DNA of 64,000 nucleotides from JANMMJ01 sp964543235 (GCA_964543235.1 CAZIXE010000013.1:10665-74664), one strand, 5' to 3'. Shown: positions 42,065 to 53,100, numbered from the stretch's first letter. Notes: a model not told the origin generated them from the letters alone. Numbers and translations: made by a program.

Positions 42065-44686
42065 ATGACCGTCGTCGTCGTCGAATCTCCGGCCAAGGCC
42101 AAGACCATCAACAAGTATCTCGGCAGGGATTACACGGTTCTCGCCTCCTATGGCCATGTCCGTGATCTCCCCGCCAAGGACGGGTCGGTCCGGCCGGAGG
42201 AGGATTTCGCCATGTCGTGGGACGTGGACTCCAAGTCGGCAAAGCGCCTCAACGACATCGCCGCAGCACTCAAGAGCGATGACCGGCTGGTGCTGGCCAC
42301 CGACCCCGACCGCGAGGGCGAGGCGATATCCTGGCATGTCCTGGAGGTCCTGAAGAAGAAGGGCGCGCTCAAGAACAAGGCCATCCAGCGCGTGGTGTTC
42401 AATGCCATCACCAGGCAGTCGGTGCTGGATGCCATGCAGCGGCCCCGCGACATCGACGAAGCCCTGGTCGATGCCTATCTGGCGCGCCGGGCCCTCGACT
42501 ATCTGGTCGGCTTCACCCTCTCGCCGGTCCTGTGGCGGAAGCTGCCGGGGGCGCGCTCGGCCGGCCGCGTGCAATCGGTGGCGCTGCGGCTCATCTGCGA
42601 CCGCGAACTCGAGATCGAGGCGTTCAGGCGCCAGGAATACTGGAGCATCAATGGCGAGTTCACCACGCCGGCAGGGGCGGCGTTCAAGGCCTATCTGGCC
42701 AGCATCGATGGCAAGCGGCTCGGCAAGCTCGACATCGCCAGCGCTGCTGAGGCCAACGCCATCGTCGACGCGCTGCGGGGCGTGCGGGTCAATGTCGATG
42801 CGATCGAGAGCAAGCCGGCCAAACGCCACCCCTACCCGCCATTCCGCACCTCGACGCTGCAGCAGGAAGCCTCGCGCAAGCTCGGCTTCAGCTCGGCCAG
42901 GACCATGCAGGTCGCCCAGAAGCTCTATGAGGGCGTCGACATCAACGGCGAGACGGTGGGCCTCATCACCTACATGCGCACCGACGGCGTGCAGATGGCC
43001 GGTGAGGCCATTGCCGCGACTCGCAATGCCATCCTCAAGCGGTTCGGCGAACCCTATGTGCCGCCGGTGCCACGCCACTACACGTCGAAGGCCAAGAATG
43101 CCCAGGAAGCACATGAAGCGATCCGGCCGACGGACCTGATGCGGTTTCCGGAAAATGTCAGGAAGGCGCTGGATGGCGACCAATACGCGCTCTACGAGCT
43201 GATCTGGAAACGCACCATCGCCAGCCAGATGGAAAGCGCGGAACTCGAACGCACAACAGCCGACATCGGCGCCAGGGGCATTGACGGTAAGCACTACGCG
43301 TTCCGGGCCACGGGATCGGTGATCAAGTTCGACGGCTTCCTGAAACTCTACCAGGAAGGCCTCGACGATGAGGAGGACGAGGACGCCCGGCGCCTGCCCG
43401 CCATGGCGCGCGGCGACATTCTCGGTGTCCAGAAGATTGCCGGCGAGCAGCACTTCACGGAACCGCCACCACGCTACTCCGAGGCCTCGCTCATCAAGAA
43501 GCTCGAAGAACTCGGCATCGGCCGGCCATCGACCTACACGTCGATCCTGTCGACCCTGCGCGACCGCGGCTACATGAAGGTCGAAAACAAGCGGTTGGTG
43601 CCTGAGGACAAGGGGCGGATCGTCACCGCCTTCCTCGAAGCCTTCTTCAAGCGCTATGTCGAATACGACTTCACCGCCAATCTCGAGGAGCTGCTCGACC
43701 GCATTTCGGCGGGCGAGATCGACTGGAAACAGGTGTTGCGCGACTTCTGGCGCGAATTCGACAGCGCCGTCGGCGAGATCAAGGAACTGCGGATGACCAA
43801 TGTCATCGACGCGCTGAACGACATCCTGGAACCGCACATCTTCCCGGAACGCAGCGACGGCAGCGGACGCCGCCAGTGCCCCTCCTGCGGCGACGGGCAA
43901 CTGTCGCTGAAGCTTGGCCGCTTCGGTTCCTTCATCGGCTGCTCCAACTACCCCGACTGCAAGTACACGCGGCCGCTCTCCATGGGCGAAGGGGAGAAGG
44001 AGGCGGTACCGGCGGAGGGAATCGAGATCGGTGTCGATCCCGAGACCGGCGAGAAGGTGACACGCCGCGAGGGGCGCTTCGGGCCCTATCTGCAGCTGGG
44101 CGAGACCGTCGATGGGGAAAAGCCGCGGCGGGCCTCGATCCCCAAGCGCATGGATCCCGCCAGCATCGATCTCGAAACGGCGCTGCGGCTCTTGTCGCTG
44201 CCGCGCGAGGTCGGCGTCCATCCCGAAACAGGCAAGGCGATCATCGCCAATTTCGGACGGTTCGGGCCGTTCATCATGCATGACGGCGCCTATGCCAACC
44301 TGGAATCGGCAGAGGATGTCTTTACCATCGGCGTGAACCGCGCCGTGGATCTGCTGGCCCACAAGAAGTCGCGCGGCGCAGCGAGAGCCAGGCCCGGCGC
44401 CATGCGCACGCTCGGCGAACATCCCGAGGGAGGACCGGTCGAAGTCTATGCCGGGCGCTATGGCCCCTATGTGAAATGGGGAAAGATCAACGCCACCATT
44501 CCCAGGGACAGGGCACCCGAAACGATTACGCTTGCAGAAGCGACGGCGCTGATCGCCACCCGGGCGGAGAAGACAGCCGCCAAACCGCCGCCCGCCCGCA
44601 AGGCGCCGGCGAAGAAGCCCGCGGCGCGCAAGGTCGCGGCCAGGAAGAAAGTGCCGGCGCGCAAGGCTGCCGCCGCGGCGGAATAG
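42065..44686 (+). CDS. topA: DNA topoisomerase I
   Basis: Type IA topoisomerase that relaxes negatively supercoiled DNA. The Toprim domain starts VVVVESPAKAKTINKYLGRD and includes LATDPDREGEAISWH. The catalytic Tyr is in GLITYMRTDGVQMA near residue 305. C-terminal zinc-binding region: CPSCGDGQLSLKLGRFGSF, then GCSNYPDCKYTR (four Cys, residues 605-640), followed by three more repeat modules. The last 30 residues are a Lys/Ala-rich tail (ARKAPAKKPAARKVAARKK). 873 residues. The next gene starts 2 bases after the stop. Confidence 0.96.
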   Translation: MTVVVVESPAKAKTINKYLGRDYTVLASYGHVRDLPAKDGSVRPEEDFAMSWDVDSKSAKRLNDIAAALKSDDRLVLATDPDREGEAISWHVLEVLKKKGALKNKAIQRVVFNAITRQSVLDAMQRPRDIDEALVDAYLARRALDYLVGFTLSPVLWRKLPGARSAGRVQSVALRLICDRELEIEAFRRQEYWSINGEFTTPAGAAFKAYLASIDGKRLGKLDIASAAEANAIVDALRGVRVNVDAIESKPAKRHPYPPFRTSTLQQEASRKLGFSSARTMQVAQKLYEGVDINGETVGLITYMRTDGVQMAGEAIAATRNAILKRFGEPYVPPVPRHYTSKAKNAQEAHEAIRPTDLMRFPENVRKALDGDQYALYELIWKRTIASQMESAELERTTADIGARGIDGKHYAFRATGSVIKFDGFLKLYQEGLDDEEDEDARRLPAMARGDILGVQKIAGEQHFTEPPPRYSEASLIKKLEELGIGRPSTYTSILSTLRDRGYMKVENKRLVPEDKGRIVTAFLEAFFKRYVEYDFTANLEELLDRISAGEIDWKQVLRDFWREFDSAVGEIKELRMTNVIDALNDILEPHIFPERSDGSGRRQCPSCGDGQLSLKLGRFGSFIGCSNYPDCKYTRPLSMGEGEKEAVPAEGIEIGVDPETGEKVTRREGRFGPYLQLGETVDGEKPRRASIPKRMDPASIDLETALRLLSLPREVGVHPETGKAIIANFGRFGPFIMHDGAYANLESAEDVFTIGVNRAVDLLAHKKSRGAARARPGAMRTLGEHPEGGPVEVYAGRYGPYVKWGKINATIPRDRAPETITLAEATALIATRAEKTAAKPPPARKAPAKKPAARKVAARKKVPARKAAAAAE

Positions 44687-44687
44687 C

Positions 44688-46922
44688 GTGGCCAAGCGCG
44701 GGCGAAGTCCGTCGGCCGGCGTTCCCACCGAGGCGGAAATCCTCGAATTCATCCGCACCGCCGAAGGCCGGGTGGGCAAGCGGGAGATCGCCCGGGCCTT
44801 CGGCCTTTCAGGGGCCCAGCGGATTCCGCTCAAGGCCCTGCTCAGGAAGATGGCTGATGAGGGCACCCTCGCCAGACAGAGGCGGCGGGTGCGCACCGCC
44901 GCTACCCTGCCCTCGGTTGCGGTGCTCGAGGTCAGCGAGATCGACGCTGACGGCGAGGTGGTGGCCGAACCGGTGGAATGGGACGATGCCGCCTTCGGCA
45001 AGCCGCCGCGGGTCCTCGTGCTGGCGCGTTCTGCCAGGGGAGCGCGGGCCGAACTGCAGCCGCCGGGCCGTGGCGACCGCATCCTTGCCCGGGTCACGCC
45101 GCAACGCGATCGCCACTACCCCTATACGGCCGACATCATCCGCAAGCTCAATGAGCGCGGCAACCGCATCCTCGGCATCTTCCGGCCGGTGAAGGGGCAT
45201 GGCGCGCGGATCGTGCCGGTCGACAAGAAGGCGAAGCACGAGCTGCAGGTCATGGCGGGCGATGAGGGCGAGGCGGCACCGGGCGAACTCGTGGAGGCCG
45301 AAATCATTCGCGACCGTGGCCGCGGCCTGGTGTCGGCCAGGGTGCGCAGCCGGCTCGGCGATCTCAACGACCAGCGCAACATCTCGCTGATCGCCATCCA
45401 TCAGCACGGCATCCCGGTGACGTTTCCGGACAGGGTTCTGGAAGAAACCGCCCGGCTGCGGCCGGTCAGGCCGGCCGGACGGATGGATCTTCGCCACCTG
45501 CCGCTCATCACCATCGATCCCCGCGATGCCCGCGATCACGATGACGCGGTGTGGGCGGAACCGGCCGCGGATGGCGGCGTCAATGTCATTGTGGCGATCG
45601 CCGATGTGGCGGCTTATGTGCGTTCCGGCACGGCGCTCGACCGGGAGGCGCGCATCCGCGGCAACTCGGTGTATTTCCCCGACCGGGTCGTGCCGATGCT
45701 GCCGGAGCGGATTTCCAACGATCTGTGTTCACTGCGCGAGAAGGAAGACCGGCCGGCGCTCGCCTGCTTCATGCATTTCGATCCGGGAGGAACCAAGAAG
45801 AGCCACCGCTTCGAGCGGGCCATCATGCGCTCGCATGCCAAGCTCGCCTATGAGGACGCGCAGGCGGCCATCGACGGGCGGCTGGACCTCGACATCACCG
45901 AGCCCATCCTCAGGCCGTTATGGGCTGCACACGATATCCTGATGAAAGGACGAAAGCGCCGGGCACCGCTCGAACTCGACCTGCCCGAACGGCGGCTGGT
46001 ACTCGACGCCCATGGCCTCATCGAGCGGGTCGTGACGCCGGAGCGTCTCGAGGCCCACAAGCTCATCGAAGAGTTCATGATCCAGGCCAATGTTGCCGCC
46101 GCGGAGGAACTGGAAAAGCGCAAGACACCCCTGCTCTACCGGGTGCACGAGGTCCCGTCCGAAGAAAAGCTGCGGGCGCTGGCCGAGTTCCTGCAGACCA
46201 TCAATCTGTCCCTGGCGCGGGGGCAAGCCATCAGACCCAAGCATTTCAACAAGATCCTCGAGCAAGTTCAGAACAAGGATTATCAGTACCTGGTGCATGA
46301 GATGGTGCTCAGGACCCAGGCTCAGGCAGTTTACGCCCCCGAGAATGCCGGACACTTCGGCCTCGCCCTGCGCCGCTATGCGCATTTCACCTCACCGATC
46401 CGGCGCTATGCCGATCTCATCGTGCACCGGGCACTGATCACTGCGCTGGGCCTCGGCGATGACGGGCTGTCGGCGGCGGACATCGCCCAGCTCGAAGATA
46501 CGGCGCAGCTCATTTCCGGCGCAGAACGGCGCGCCATGGCGGCGGAGCGCGAGACGGTCGACCGGCTGATCGCCCATCACCTGGCAGGCCAGACCGGGGC
46601 GGTGTTCCCGGCGCGGATCGGCGGCGTGGTCGGCGCCGGCCTGTTCGTAACGCTGAGTGATTCGGGAGCGGACGGTTTCATCCCGGTGAACAGTCTCGGA
46701 TCCGACTATTTCGTGCTGGACGAGAAGCGGCACGCGCTGGTCGGCGAGCACAGCGGTGAGACCTTCCAGCTCGGCGACCGGGTGGAGGTAAGGCTCATGG
46801 AGGCCGCCCCGGTCAGCGGCGGCCTGCGTTTCGAGATGGTAAGCCAGGGAAGACCGGGCAAGCCGATGCCGCGCCGCGTCCCCGGCAGCCGGCGGGGATC
46901 GCCACGGCGGCGGCAGCGATAA
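44688..46922 (+). CDS. rnr: Ribonuclease R
   Basis: Processive 3'-5' exoribonuclease that degrades structured RNA. An N-terminal helix-turn-helix (EILEFIRTAEGRVGKREIAR) is followed by cold-shock domains. The RNB catalytic domain starts near residue 265, with the metal-binding Asp cluster in LITIDPRDARDHDDAVWAEP, and continues with YVRSGTALDREARIRGNSVY. The S1 domain is near residues 630-715 (VFPARIGGVVGAGLFVTLSD). 744 residues; GTG start. It directly follows topA, the order seen in many Hyphomicrobiales. Confidence 0.95.
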   Translation: MAKRGRSPSAGVPTEAEILEFIRTAEGRVGKREIARAFGLSGAQRIPLKALLRKMADEGTLARQRRRVRTAATLPSVAVLEVSEIDADGEVVAEPVEWDDAAFGKPPRVLVLARSARGARAELQPPGRGDRILARVTPQRDRHYPYTADIIRKLNERGNRILGIFRPVKGHGARIVPVDKKAKHELQVMAGDEGEAAPGELVEAEIIRDRGRGLVSARVRSRLGDLNDQRNISLIAIHQHGIPVTFPDRVLEETARLRPVRPAGRMDLRHLPLITIDPRDARDHDDAVWAEPAADGGVNVIVAIADVAAYVRSGTALDREARIRGNSVYFPDRVVPMLPERISNDLCSLREKEDRPALACFMHFDPGGTKKSHRFERAIMRSHAKLAYEDAQAAIDGRLDLDITEPILRPLWAAHDILMKGRKRRAPLELDLPERRLVLDAHGLIERVVTPERLEAHKLIEEFMIQANVAAAEELEKRKTPLLYRVHEVPSEEKLRALAEFLQTINLSLARGQAIRPKHFNKILEQVQNKDYQYLVHEMVLRTQAQAVYAPENAGHFGLALRRYAHFTSPIRRYADLIVHRALITALGLGDDGLSAADIAQLEDTAQLISGAERRAMAAERETVDRLIAHHLAGQTGAVFPARIGGVVGAGLFVTLSDSGADGFIPVNSLGSDYFVLDEKRHALVGEHSGETFQLGDRVEVRLMEAAPVSGGLRFEMVSQGRPGKPMPRRVPGSRRGSPRRRQR

Positions 46923-47040
46923 CTGCCAGGCGGAAGACGTCCGGCGTCGGCTGGAACAGCGCAGCCGCGTCATTGCGGCAGAGGGTCGCGCGACCGGCGG
47001 TCGGCTGCCGCACAGCGGAGCGGTCCGCCATTCTCCGATC

Positions 47041-47460
47041 ATGACCATCACCATCGAGTCGAGCCCCGCAAGTGCGCCGCGCTCGTGGAAACAGGCCATG
47101 TGGCGGGGCTTCCGCCGCCGCTGTCCGGCCTGCGGCCGGGGACGCATGTTCAGCAGTTTCATGAAGGTCGCCGATCAGTGCAGCAGCTGCCGCGAGGCGC
47201 TGCACCACCAGCGCGCCGATGACGCGCCACCCTATTTCACGATCTTCATCGTCGGGCATATCGTGGTCCCGCTGGTGCTGCTGGTCGAGCGCGCCTGGCA
47301 TCCCGAGCTGTTTGTGCATGCAGCGCTGTGGCTGCCGGTGACGCTGGGGCTGACCCTGTTGCTCATGCCGCGCGTCAAGGGCGCCATCGTCGGGCTGCAA
47401 TGGGCCCTGCGCATGCATGGCTTCGGCCTGGCCGCGCCGGCAACCGAACGGGTGGACTGA
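47041..47460 (+). CDS. DUF983 membrane protein
   Basis: DUF983 family protein of 139 residues, an uncharacterised inner-membrane protein. Two CxxC pairs form a probable metal site: RCPACGRGRMFSSFMKVADQ, then CSSCREAL, residues 28-58. Two membrane segments follow (IFIVGHIVVPLVLLVERAW and LWLPVTLGLTLLLMPRVKG). Its position after rnr and before a NUDIX gene is conserved in alphaproteobacteria. There is no known function. Confidence 0.88.
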   Translation: MTITIESSPASAPRSWKQAMWRGFRRRCPACGRGRMFSSFMKVADQCSSCREALHHQRADDAPPYFTIFIVGHIVVPLVLLVERAWHPELFVHAALWLPVTLGLTLLLMPRVKGAIVGLQWALRMHGFGLAAPATERVD

Positions 47461-47487
47461 CGCCGGCACGGCTGGCAGAGTCGGCTG

Positions 47488-48222
47488 ATGAGCACCGTCG
47501 ATGCCGATCTGGCGAGCTCGCAGCAGATGCCCGCAACCCAGCGGCCGCGCGATGCGGCGACGCTGATCCTGGTCCGGCGCGAAGGCGCTGCGCCCCGCAT
47601 CCTGCTCGGCCGCCGCCATGGCGGACATGCCTTCATGCCCAACATGTACGTGTTTCCGGGCGGTCGACTCGACGCCGCCGATTGCCGGATGCGCTTCGAC
47701 GGCGACCTCGATCCCGCGATCGCCCAGCGCCTGGTGGCGCGCATGCGCGGGCGGCCCAGCCTCGCCCGGGCGCGGGGGCTCGCACTGGCGGCGGTGCGCG
47801 AGACCTTCGAAGAGGTCGGGCTGATCCTCGGCAAGCCGCTGGCAGCCCCGTTCAGCGCGCCGTCGCCGGACTGGCAGGCCTTCACGGCCACTGGTTTCCT
47901 GCCCGATCTTTCCTCGCTGCGCTTCGTGATGCGGGCGATCACGCCACCCGGCCGGACGCGGCGCTTCGACACCCGCTTCTTCATCGCCGATGCAGCGGCC
48001 GTCCATGATCCCGACCGGCCGCAGCACGCCGGGTCTGGCGAACTCCTCGAGGCCCGGTGGTTCACCCTTTCCGAGGCGCTCGGCCTCGATCTGCCGCGCG
48101 TCACGCGCGACGTCCTGGAGCGGCTCGATTCCCGCCTGCGTGACGGCGGCTGGCCGGCGGCGACCGATCCGGTGCCCTTCCAGTATTACCGGCACGGGAA
48201 GTGGCGGGAGGACCCACTATGA
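47488..48222 (+). CDS. NUDIX hydrolase with an interrupted Nudix box (NUDT19-like)
   Basis: NUDIX-fold pyrophosphatase of 244 residues. The start of the Nudix box (MYVFPGGRLDAADC, residues 53-66) and its end (LALAAVRETFEEVGLIL, near 97-113) are separated by an insertion of about 35 residues, the arrangement seen in the eukaryotic CoA/acyl-CoA hydrolase NUDT19. The first box Glu is not in the standard position. The catalytic REtfEEvG is intact. CoA-derivative hydrolysis is an inference. It follows DUF983 with a 27-base gap. Confidence 0.85.
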   Translation: MSTVDADLASSQQMPATQRPRDAATLILVRREGAAPRILLGRRHGGHAFMPNMYVFPGGRLDAADCRMRFDGDLDPAIAQRLVARMRGRPSLARARGLALAAVRETFEEVGLILGKPLAAPFSAPSPDWQAFTATGFLPDLSSLRFVMRAITPPGRTRRFDTRFFIADAAAVHDPDRPQHAGSGELLEARWFTLSEALGLDLPRVTRDVLERLDSRLRDGGWPAATDPVPFQYYRHGKWREDPL

Positions 48223-48283
48223 GTGACCGTCTCAGTCTCGCTGCAATCGATGGCTATCCGGTCGCGCTCCCTGGAGGCCAGCC

Positions 48284-50143
48284 ATGCCAGACACCAACAC
48301 CAATCTCCTGCTCAGTCTCGATGTGTACCGGGACGAGGACAGCGCTCTGGCCAGCGGCTGGGTGCGCCTTGCCTCGGTAAACAAGGCGTCTGGCCTGACT
48401 GCAACGGCCTATCAGAAGGGCAGTGAAATCGTCATTGCCTTCCGCGGCTTCGACGATTTCGACCCGGCCGATGCCCCCGACATCTACCGCGCCTATGCAG
48501 GACTGCCCTTCGAACAGATCCGCGATGCCCAGAAATTCGTCGACCAGGTCCTGGCCGCCAATCCCGGTGCTTCGGTCACCCTCACCGGCCATTCGCTGGG
48601 GGGCGCGCTGGCGGCGATCATGGCGGTGCGCAACGGGCTTGTTGCCGAAACCTTCGCCGGGATCGAGTCGGTCGGCGCCGCCTACAAGAGCATGGACGGC
48701 TACAAGTATGACCCGCTCGGGGTCACGCTGTGGAAAATCCCCGCCGCGACGCACAATCTCGATATCACGCTGGAGGCGCTTCGCGATTACCAGGACGTCA
48801 CCAATCACGTGGTGTTCGGCGACATCGCCACCTACAACGACCGCACCGTGCCGCTCAGCAACCATATCGGCGTTGACAGCGTCTATGGCACACTGATCCA
48901 GTATGGCATTCTCGAAGACGACAGCCGGTTCGGGCGCTACCGCAACGACCTGGGCGATGCGTTCACCAGTATCGTGCCATCCGAGGTGATCGAGGCTCCG
49001 TATTCGGCAAGTTTCGCGACGGCGCTGCATGCGCTGGGCTTTCATGCGCTGCAGATCGTCTTCAACGATGCGATGAATGCGCTGTGGGTGAGCCTGCCGC
49101 GGCTGGCCTTCCAGCTCACCAATGACCGGCTGGCCACGGCGGCCGACGGCAGCGGCTCGTACCGCATGACCTACGACGCCCTCGACGCCATCATGCTGGC
49201 CCATCTCGATGCGCCGGCGGCGCAGGCGACCGTTGCCGAGGCCATGGTGCGGGACTGGCAGCACGTTGCGGCGGCGGGCGAACAGAGCACGTCGCTCGCC
49301 AATGCCGATGTCAACACCGCCCTGATCCAGCTGTCGATCCAGTTCGGGGCGGCCCAGGCGCTGGGCGAGACCGCGCCCGGCAGCACCGGCGGCGTGGTCC
49401 GCGTCTTTGCCGATCACGTGCAGGCGGGGCTCGATGGTTCCGGTTTCTGGAGCGAGACCTTGCTCCCCGAGGGAGCACGGCTCATCCGCAAATATGCCGA
49501 TCATGTCCTGGGTGCCGCCGCCAGTCTCGGCGGTTTCCAGATCGCCGCGGCGGCTTACCTGCTGAGCGAGGCGGCCGATGGCAATGATGCCACGATCCGG
49601 AGCACGACGGCGGCCGGCGACATCATCTTCGGAGGGACCGGGAATGACCTCTTGGCCGGCCGCGAGCGCGGCGATGTCATGTTCGGCCTGGGCGGCGCCG
49701 ACACAATCACTGGCGGGACAGGCTTCGATGTGCTCGCCGGCGGAACGGGGAGCGACCGGCTGGCGGGTGGCAGTGGCAACGACGTTCTCGATGGCGGCCG
49801 GGCCAGGGATGTGCTGGCCGGCGGCGCGGGGGCCGACATCTTCGTCTTCTCGAACCTCGGCAACGGCGCGCTGGGCGACACCATCACCGATTTCGAAACA
49901 GGCAGCGACCGGATCGCCCTGGTGCAGGCGGTGTTCGGCGGAATCGGCGGCAGGGGCCAGCTGGCCGGCGATGCCTTCGCCACCGGCAGCACGGCAGCCG
50001 ATGCAAGCGACCGCATTGTCTATGACGATGCGACGGGCGCGCTGTGGTTCGACAGCGATGGAGCAGGCGTCGCGGCCGCCATCCGTCTGGCGACACTGGC
50101 CCCCGGCCTCGGTCTTGCCGCGTCCGACTTCACCATCATCTGA
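48284..50143 (+). CDS. RTX lipase
   Basis: 619-residue predicted type I secreted lipase. The N-terminal part has a class 3 lipase-like core: SEIVIAFRGFDDFDPADAP, then SVTLTGHSLGGALAAIMAVR with the nucleophile Ser104 in GHSLGG. YNDRTVPLSNHIGVDSV near residue 190 is a candidate for further active-site residues. RTX nonapeptides lie at about 451-525 (GNDLLAGRERGDVMFGLGGA). The C-terminal 90 residues (ITDFETGSDRIALVQAV, SDRIVYDDATGALWFDSDG, ending LAASDFTII) closely resemble the RTX protein at 26026. TGGAGG precedes the ATG. No N-terminal signal peptide and no transporter genes nearby. Confidence 0.88.
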   Translation: MPDTNTNLLLSLDVYRDEDSALASGWVRLASVNKASGLTATAYQKGSEIVIAFRGFDDFDPADAPDIYRAYAGLPFEQIRDAQKFVDQVLAANPGASVTLTGHSLGGALAAIMAVRNGLVAETFAGIESVGAAYKSMDGYKYDPLGVTLWKIPAATHNLDITLEALRDYQDVTNHVVFGDIATYNDRTVPLSNHIGVDSVYGTLIQYGILEDDSRFGRYRNDLGDAFTSIVPSEVIEAPYSASFATALHALGFHALQIVFNDAMNALWVSLPRLAFQLTNDRLATAADGSGSYRMTYDALDAIMLAHLDAPAAQATVAEAMVRDWQHVAAAGEQSTSLANADVNTALIQLSIQFGAAQALGETAPGSTGGVVRVFADHVQAGLDGSGFWSETLLPEGARLIRKYADHVLGAAASLGGFQIAAAAYLLSEAADGNDATIRSTTAAGDIIFGGTGNDLLAGRERGDVMFGLGGADTITGGTGFDVLAGGTGSDRLAGGSGNDVLDGGRARDVLAGGAGADIFVFSNLGNGALGDTITDFETGSDRIALVQAVFGGIGGRGQLAGDAFATGSTAADASDRIVYDDATGALWFDSDGAGVAAAIRLATLAPGLGLAASDFTII

Positions 50144-50152
50144 GCGCGAAAG

Positions 50153-53100
50153 TCAGCGCATCGACATCAGCGCCGCGTTGCCGCCGGAGGCGGTGGTGTC
50201 GGTCGAGCAGACCCGTTCGACGGCGAAGCGGTGCAGGTAGTGGGGCCCGCCGGCCTTGGGACCGGTGCCGGAGAGGCCCTCGCCGCCAAAGGGCTGGGCG
50301 CCGACCACGGCGCCGATCTGGTTGCGGTTCACATAGATGTTGCCGGCGCGGATCAGGGCGCGCACTTCCCGGGCCGTGCTCTCGATGCGGGTGTGAAGCC
50401 CGAGCGTCAGGCCATAGCCCGTGGCGTTGATGGCTTCGCAGACCTCGGCGAGCCGTCCTGCCTCGAAGCGCAGCACGTGCAGGATCGGGCCAAACACCTC
50501 GCGCTTGAGGGTTGAAACCGAAGTCAGCTCATAGCAGGCAGGGGCGACGAAGGTGCCGTTACGTGTCGCTGGCGGCAGCGCCAGTTCCATCAGCACCGTG
50601 GCTTCGCGCCGCATGCGGGCCTTGTGGGCCTCCAGGGCCTGGCGCGCCTCCTCGTCGATGACCGGCCCGATGTCGGTTGCGTAATCGAGGGGATCGCCGA
50701 TCGCCAGTTCGGCCATGGCGCCCTGCAGCATGGGGATGAGGCGCGGGGCGATGTCGCTCTGCACGAAGAGCAGCCGGGCCGCCGAGCAGCGCTGGCCGGC
50801 ACTATCGAAGGCCGAGGCAAGGGCGTCGCGCACCGCCTGTTCGGGCAGCGCCGAGCTGTCGACGATCATGGCATTCATGCCGCCGGTCTCGGCAATCAGC
50901 GCGGGGATGGCGCCATTGCGGGCGGCGAGGGCCCGGTTGATGATGGCGGCGGTCTCGTTGGAGCCGGTGAAGGCGACGCCGGCGAGCGCCGGATGGGCGA
51001 GGATCGCCTTGCCAAGGCGCGCGCCGTCACCCGGCAGGAAATGCAGCACGTCCGGCGGCACGCCGGCCGCATGCAGGCGCCTGACGGCCTCGCAGGCGAT
51101 GAGCGGCGTCTGCTCGGCCGGCTTGGCGATGACGCTGTTGCCGGCGGCAAGGGCGGCCGCCACCTGGCCGGTGAAGATGGCCAGCGGAAAGTTCCACGGG
51201 GCAATGCAGGCAAAGACGCCGCGGCCATGCAGCGACAGTTCATTGCGCTCGCCGGTCGGGCCGGGCAGGTGCTGGGGGCCGGAAAACTGCTGGCGGGCGA
51301 GTCCCGCGTAGTAGCGCAGGAAATCAACGGCTTCGCGCAGATCGGCGAGCGCATTGTCGAGCGTCTTGCCGGCTTCGCGCACCAGCAGCGCCATGAAGCG
51401 CGGCGTTGCCGCTTCATAGAGGTCGGCGGCGCGCTCGAGGATCGCGGCGCGGGCGTCACCGCCGAGGCGGTCCCAGTCCGCCTGGGCGTGCTGGGCGGCC
51501 GTCATGGCGGCGGCGGCCGCAGCGGCGTCGGCCTCGCGCACGCCGCCGACGCGGACGTGACGGTCATGGGGCGAGGTCACATCGGCTTCCCGGCCTGAGA
51601 CGACGCTGCGGCCGGCCACGATCGGGGCGGCTGTGGCCGGCTCGCGCAGCTCATCGAGAATGCGGCCCATGAGGCTTTCACGCGTGCCATCATCCCAGAG
51701 CGGAAAGCCGGCGGAGTTGACGCGGCCCAGAAAGATGTCGCGCGGCAGGGGAATGCGCGGGTGGGGAATGCGGTCAAGCTTCATCACCTCGTCCACGGGA
51801 TCGGCGATGATCTCGGCAATCGGGGCTTCATCGTCGGCGAGACGGTTGACGAAGGAGGTGTTGGCGCCGTTCTCGAGCAGGCGCCTGACCAGATAGGCGA
51901 GCAGGTCCTCGTGACTGCCGACCGGCGCATAGATTCGGCACGGCCGGTTCATCCTGTCGCGGCCCACGACCTGGTCGTAGAGGGACTGGCCCATGCCATG
52001 CAGGCGCTGGAACTCGTAATCGGCGCTGTTGCCGGCCCTGACCGCGATGGCGGCAAGGCTGTGGGCATTGTGGGTGGCGAACTGGGGATAGAACACGTCG
52101 CGGCGCGACAGCAGGAAGCCGGCACAGGCCAGATAGCTGACATCGGTGGAGACCTTGCGCGTGAACAGCGGATAGGATTCGAGGCCCTGTTCCTGGGCGC
52201 GCTTGATCTCGGTGTCCCAGTAGGCGCCCTTGACGAGGCGTACCGGCAGTTTGCGGCCGGTGATTTCGCCAAGTTCCGCCAGCCAGTGCAGCACCGGCAG
52301 GGCACGCTTGCCGTAGGCCTGGACGGCGAGGCCGAGGCCGTTCCAGTCCTTGAGCCGGGGCTCCTGGCAGAGGCGTCCGAAAAGTTCGAGCGACAGGTCC
52401 AGCCGGTTGACCTCCTCCGCGTCAACGGTGAAGCCGATAGCCTGCCGCCTGGCCATTTCCGCCAGGTCTATGACGCGCGGCAGGAGTTCCGCCAGGACGC
52501 GCTGTTGCTGCTTGGCCTCGTAGCGCGGATGCAGGGCGGAAAGTTTCACCGAGATGGACGGCCGGGCAAAAACGTCATCCCCCGCAGCGGCGCGGCCGAC
52601 GGCGCTGATGGCGCCGGCATAGGCCTTGAAGTAGCGGTCGGCGTCAGCGGCGGTGAAGGCGGCCTCGCCCAGCATGTCGTAGGAGAAGCGATAGCCATCG
52701 GCTTCCAGCGGCCGGGCGATGGTCAGCGCCTCGGCGATGGTGCGGCCGAGGACGAACTGCTTGCCCATGATGCGCATGGCGTGCTTCATGGCATTGCGGA
52801 TCACCGGCTCCCCCGACCGGGAGACGAGGCGCTTCAGGTAGCCGCCGATGTCGGTGGTCGCGGTGCGGCCCAGATCCATGAAGCGTCCGGTCAGCATCAG
52901 GCCCCAGGCGGAGGCATTGACGAACAGCGATTCCGACTGGCCGAGATGGCTCTCCCAGTCCCGGCCGCCGATCTTGTCGGCAATCAGCCGGTCGGCGGTT
53001 TCGGCATCGGGGATGCGCAGCAGCGCTTCGGCCAGACACATCAGCACCACGCCTTCTTCCGAGGAGAGCGAATACTCCTGCATGAAGGCGTCGATGCCAC

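Noticed and set aside
41948..45097. Large minus-strand frame of 1049 codons opposite topA
   Set aside because: Lacks any family resemblance and is a GC-driven shadow of the clearly coding topA frame.
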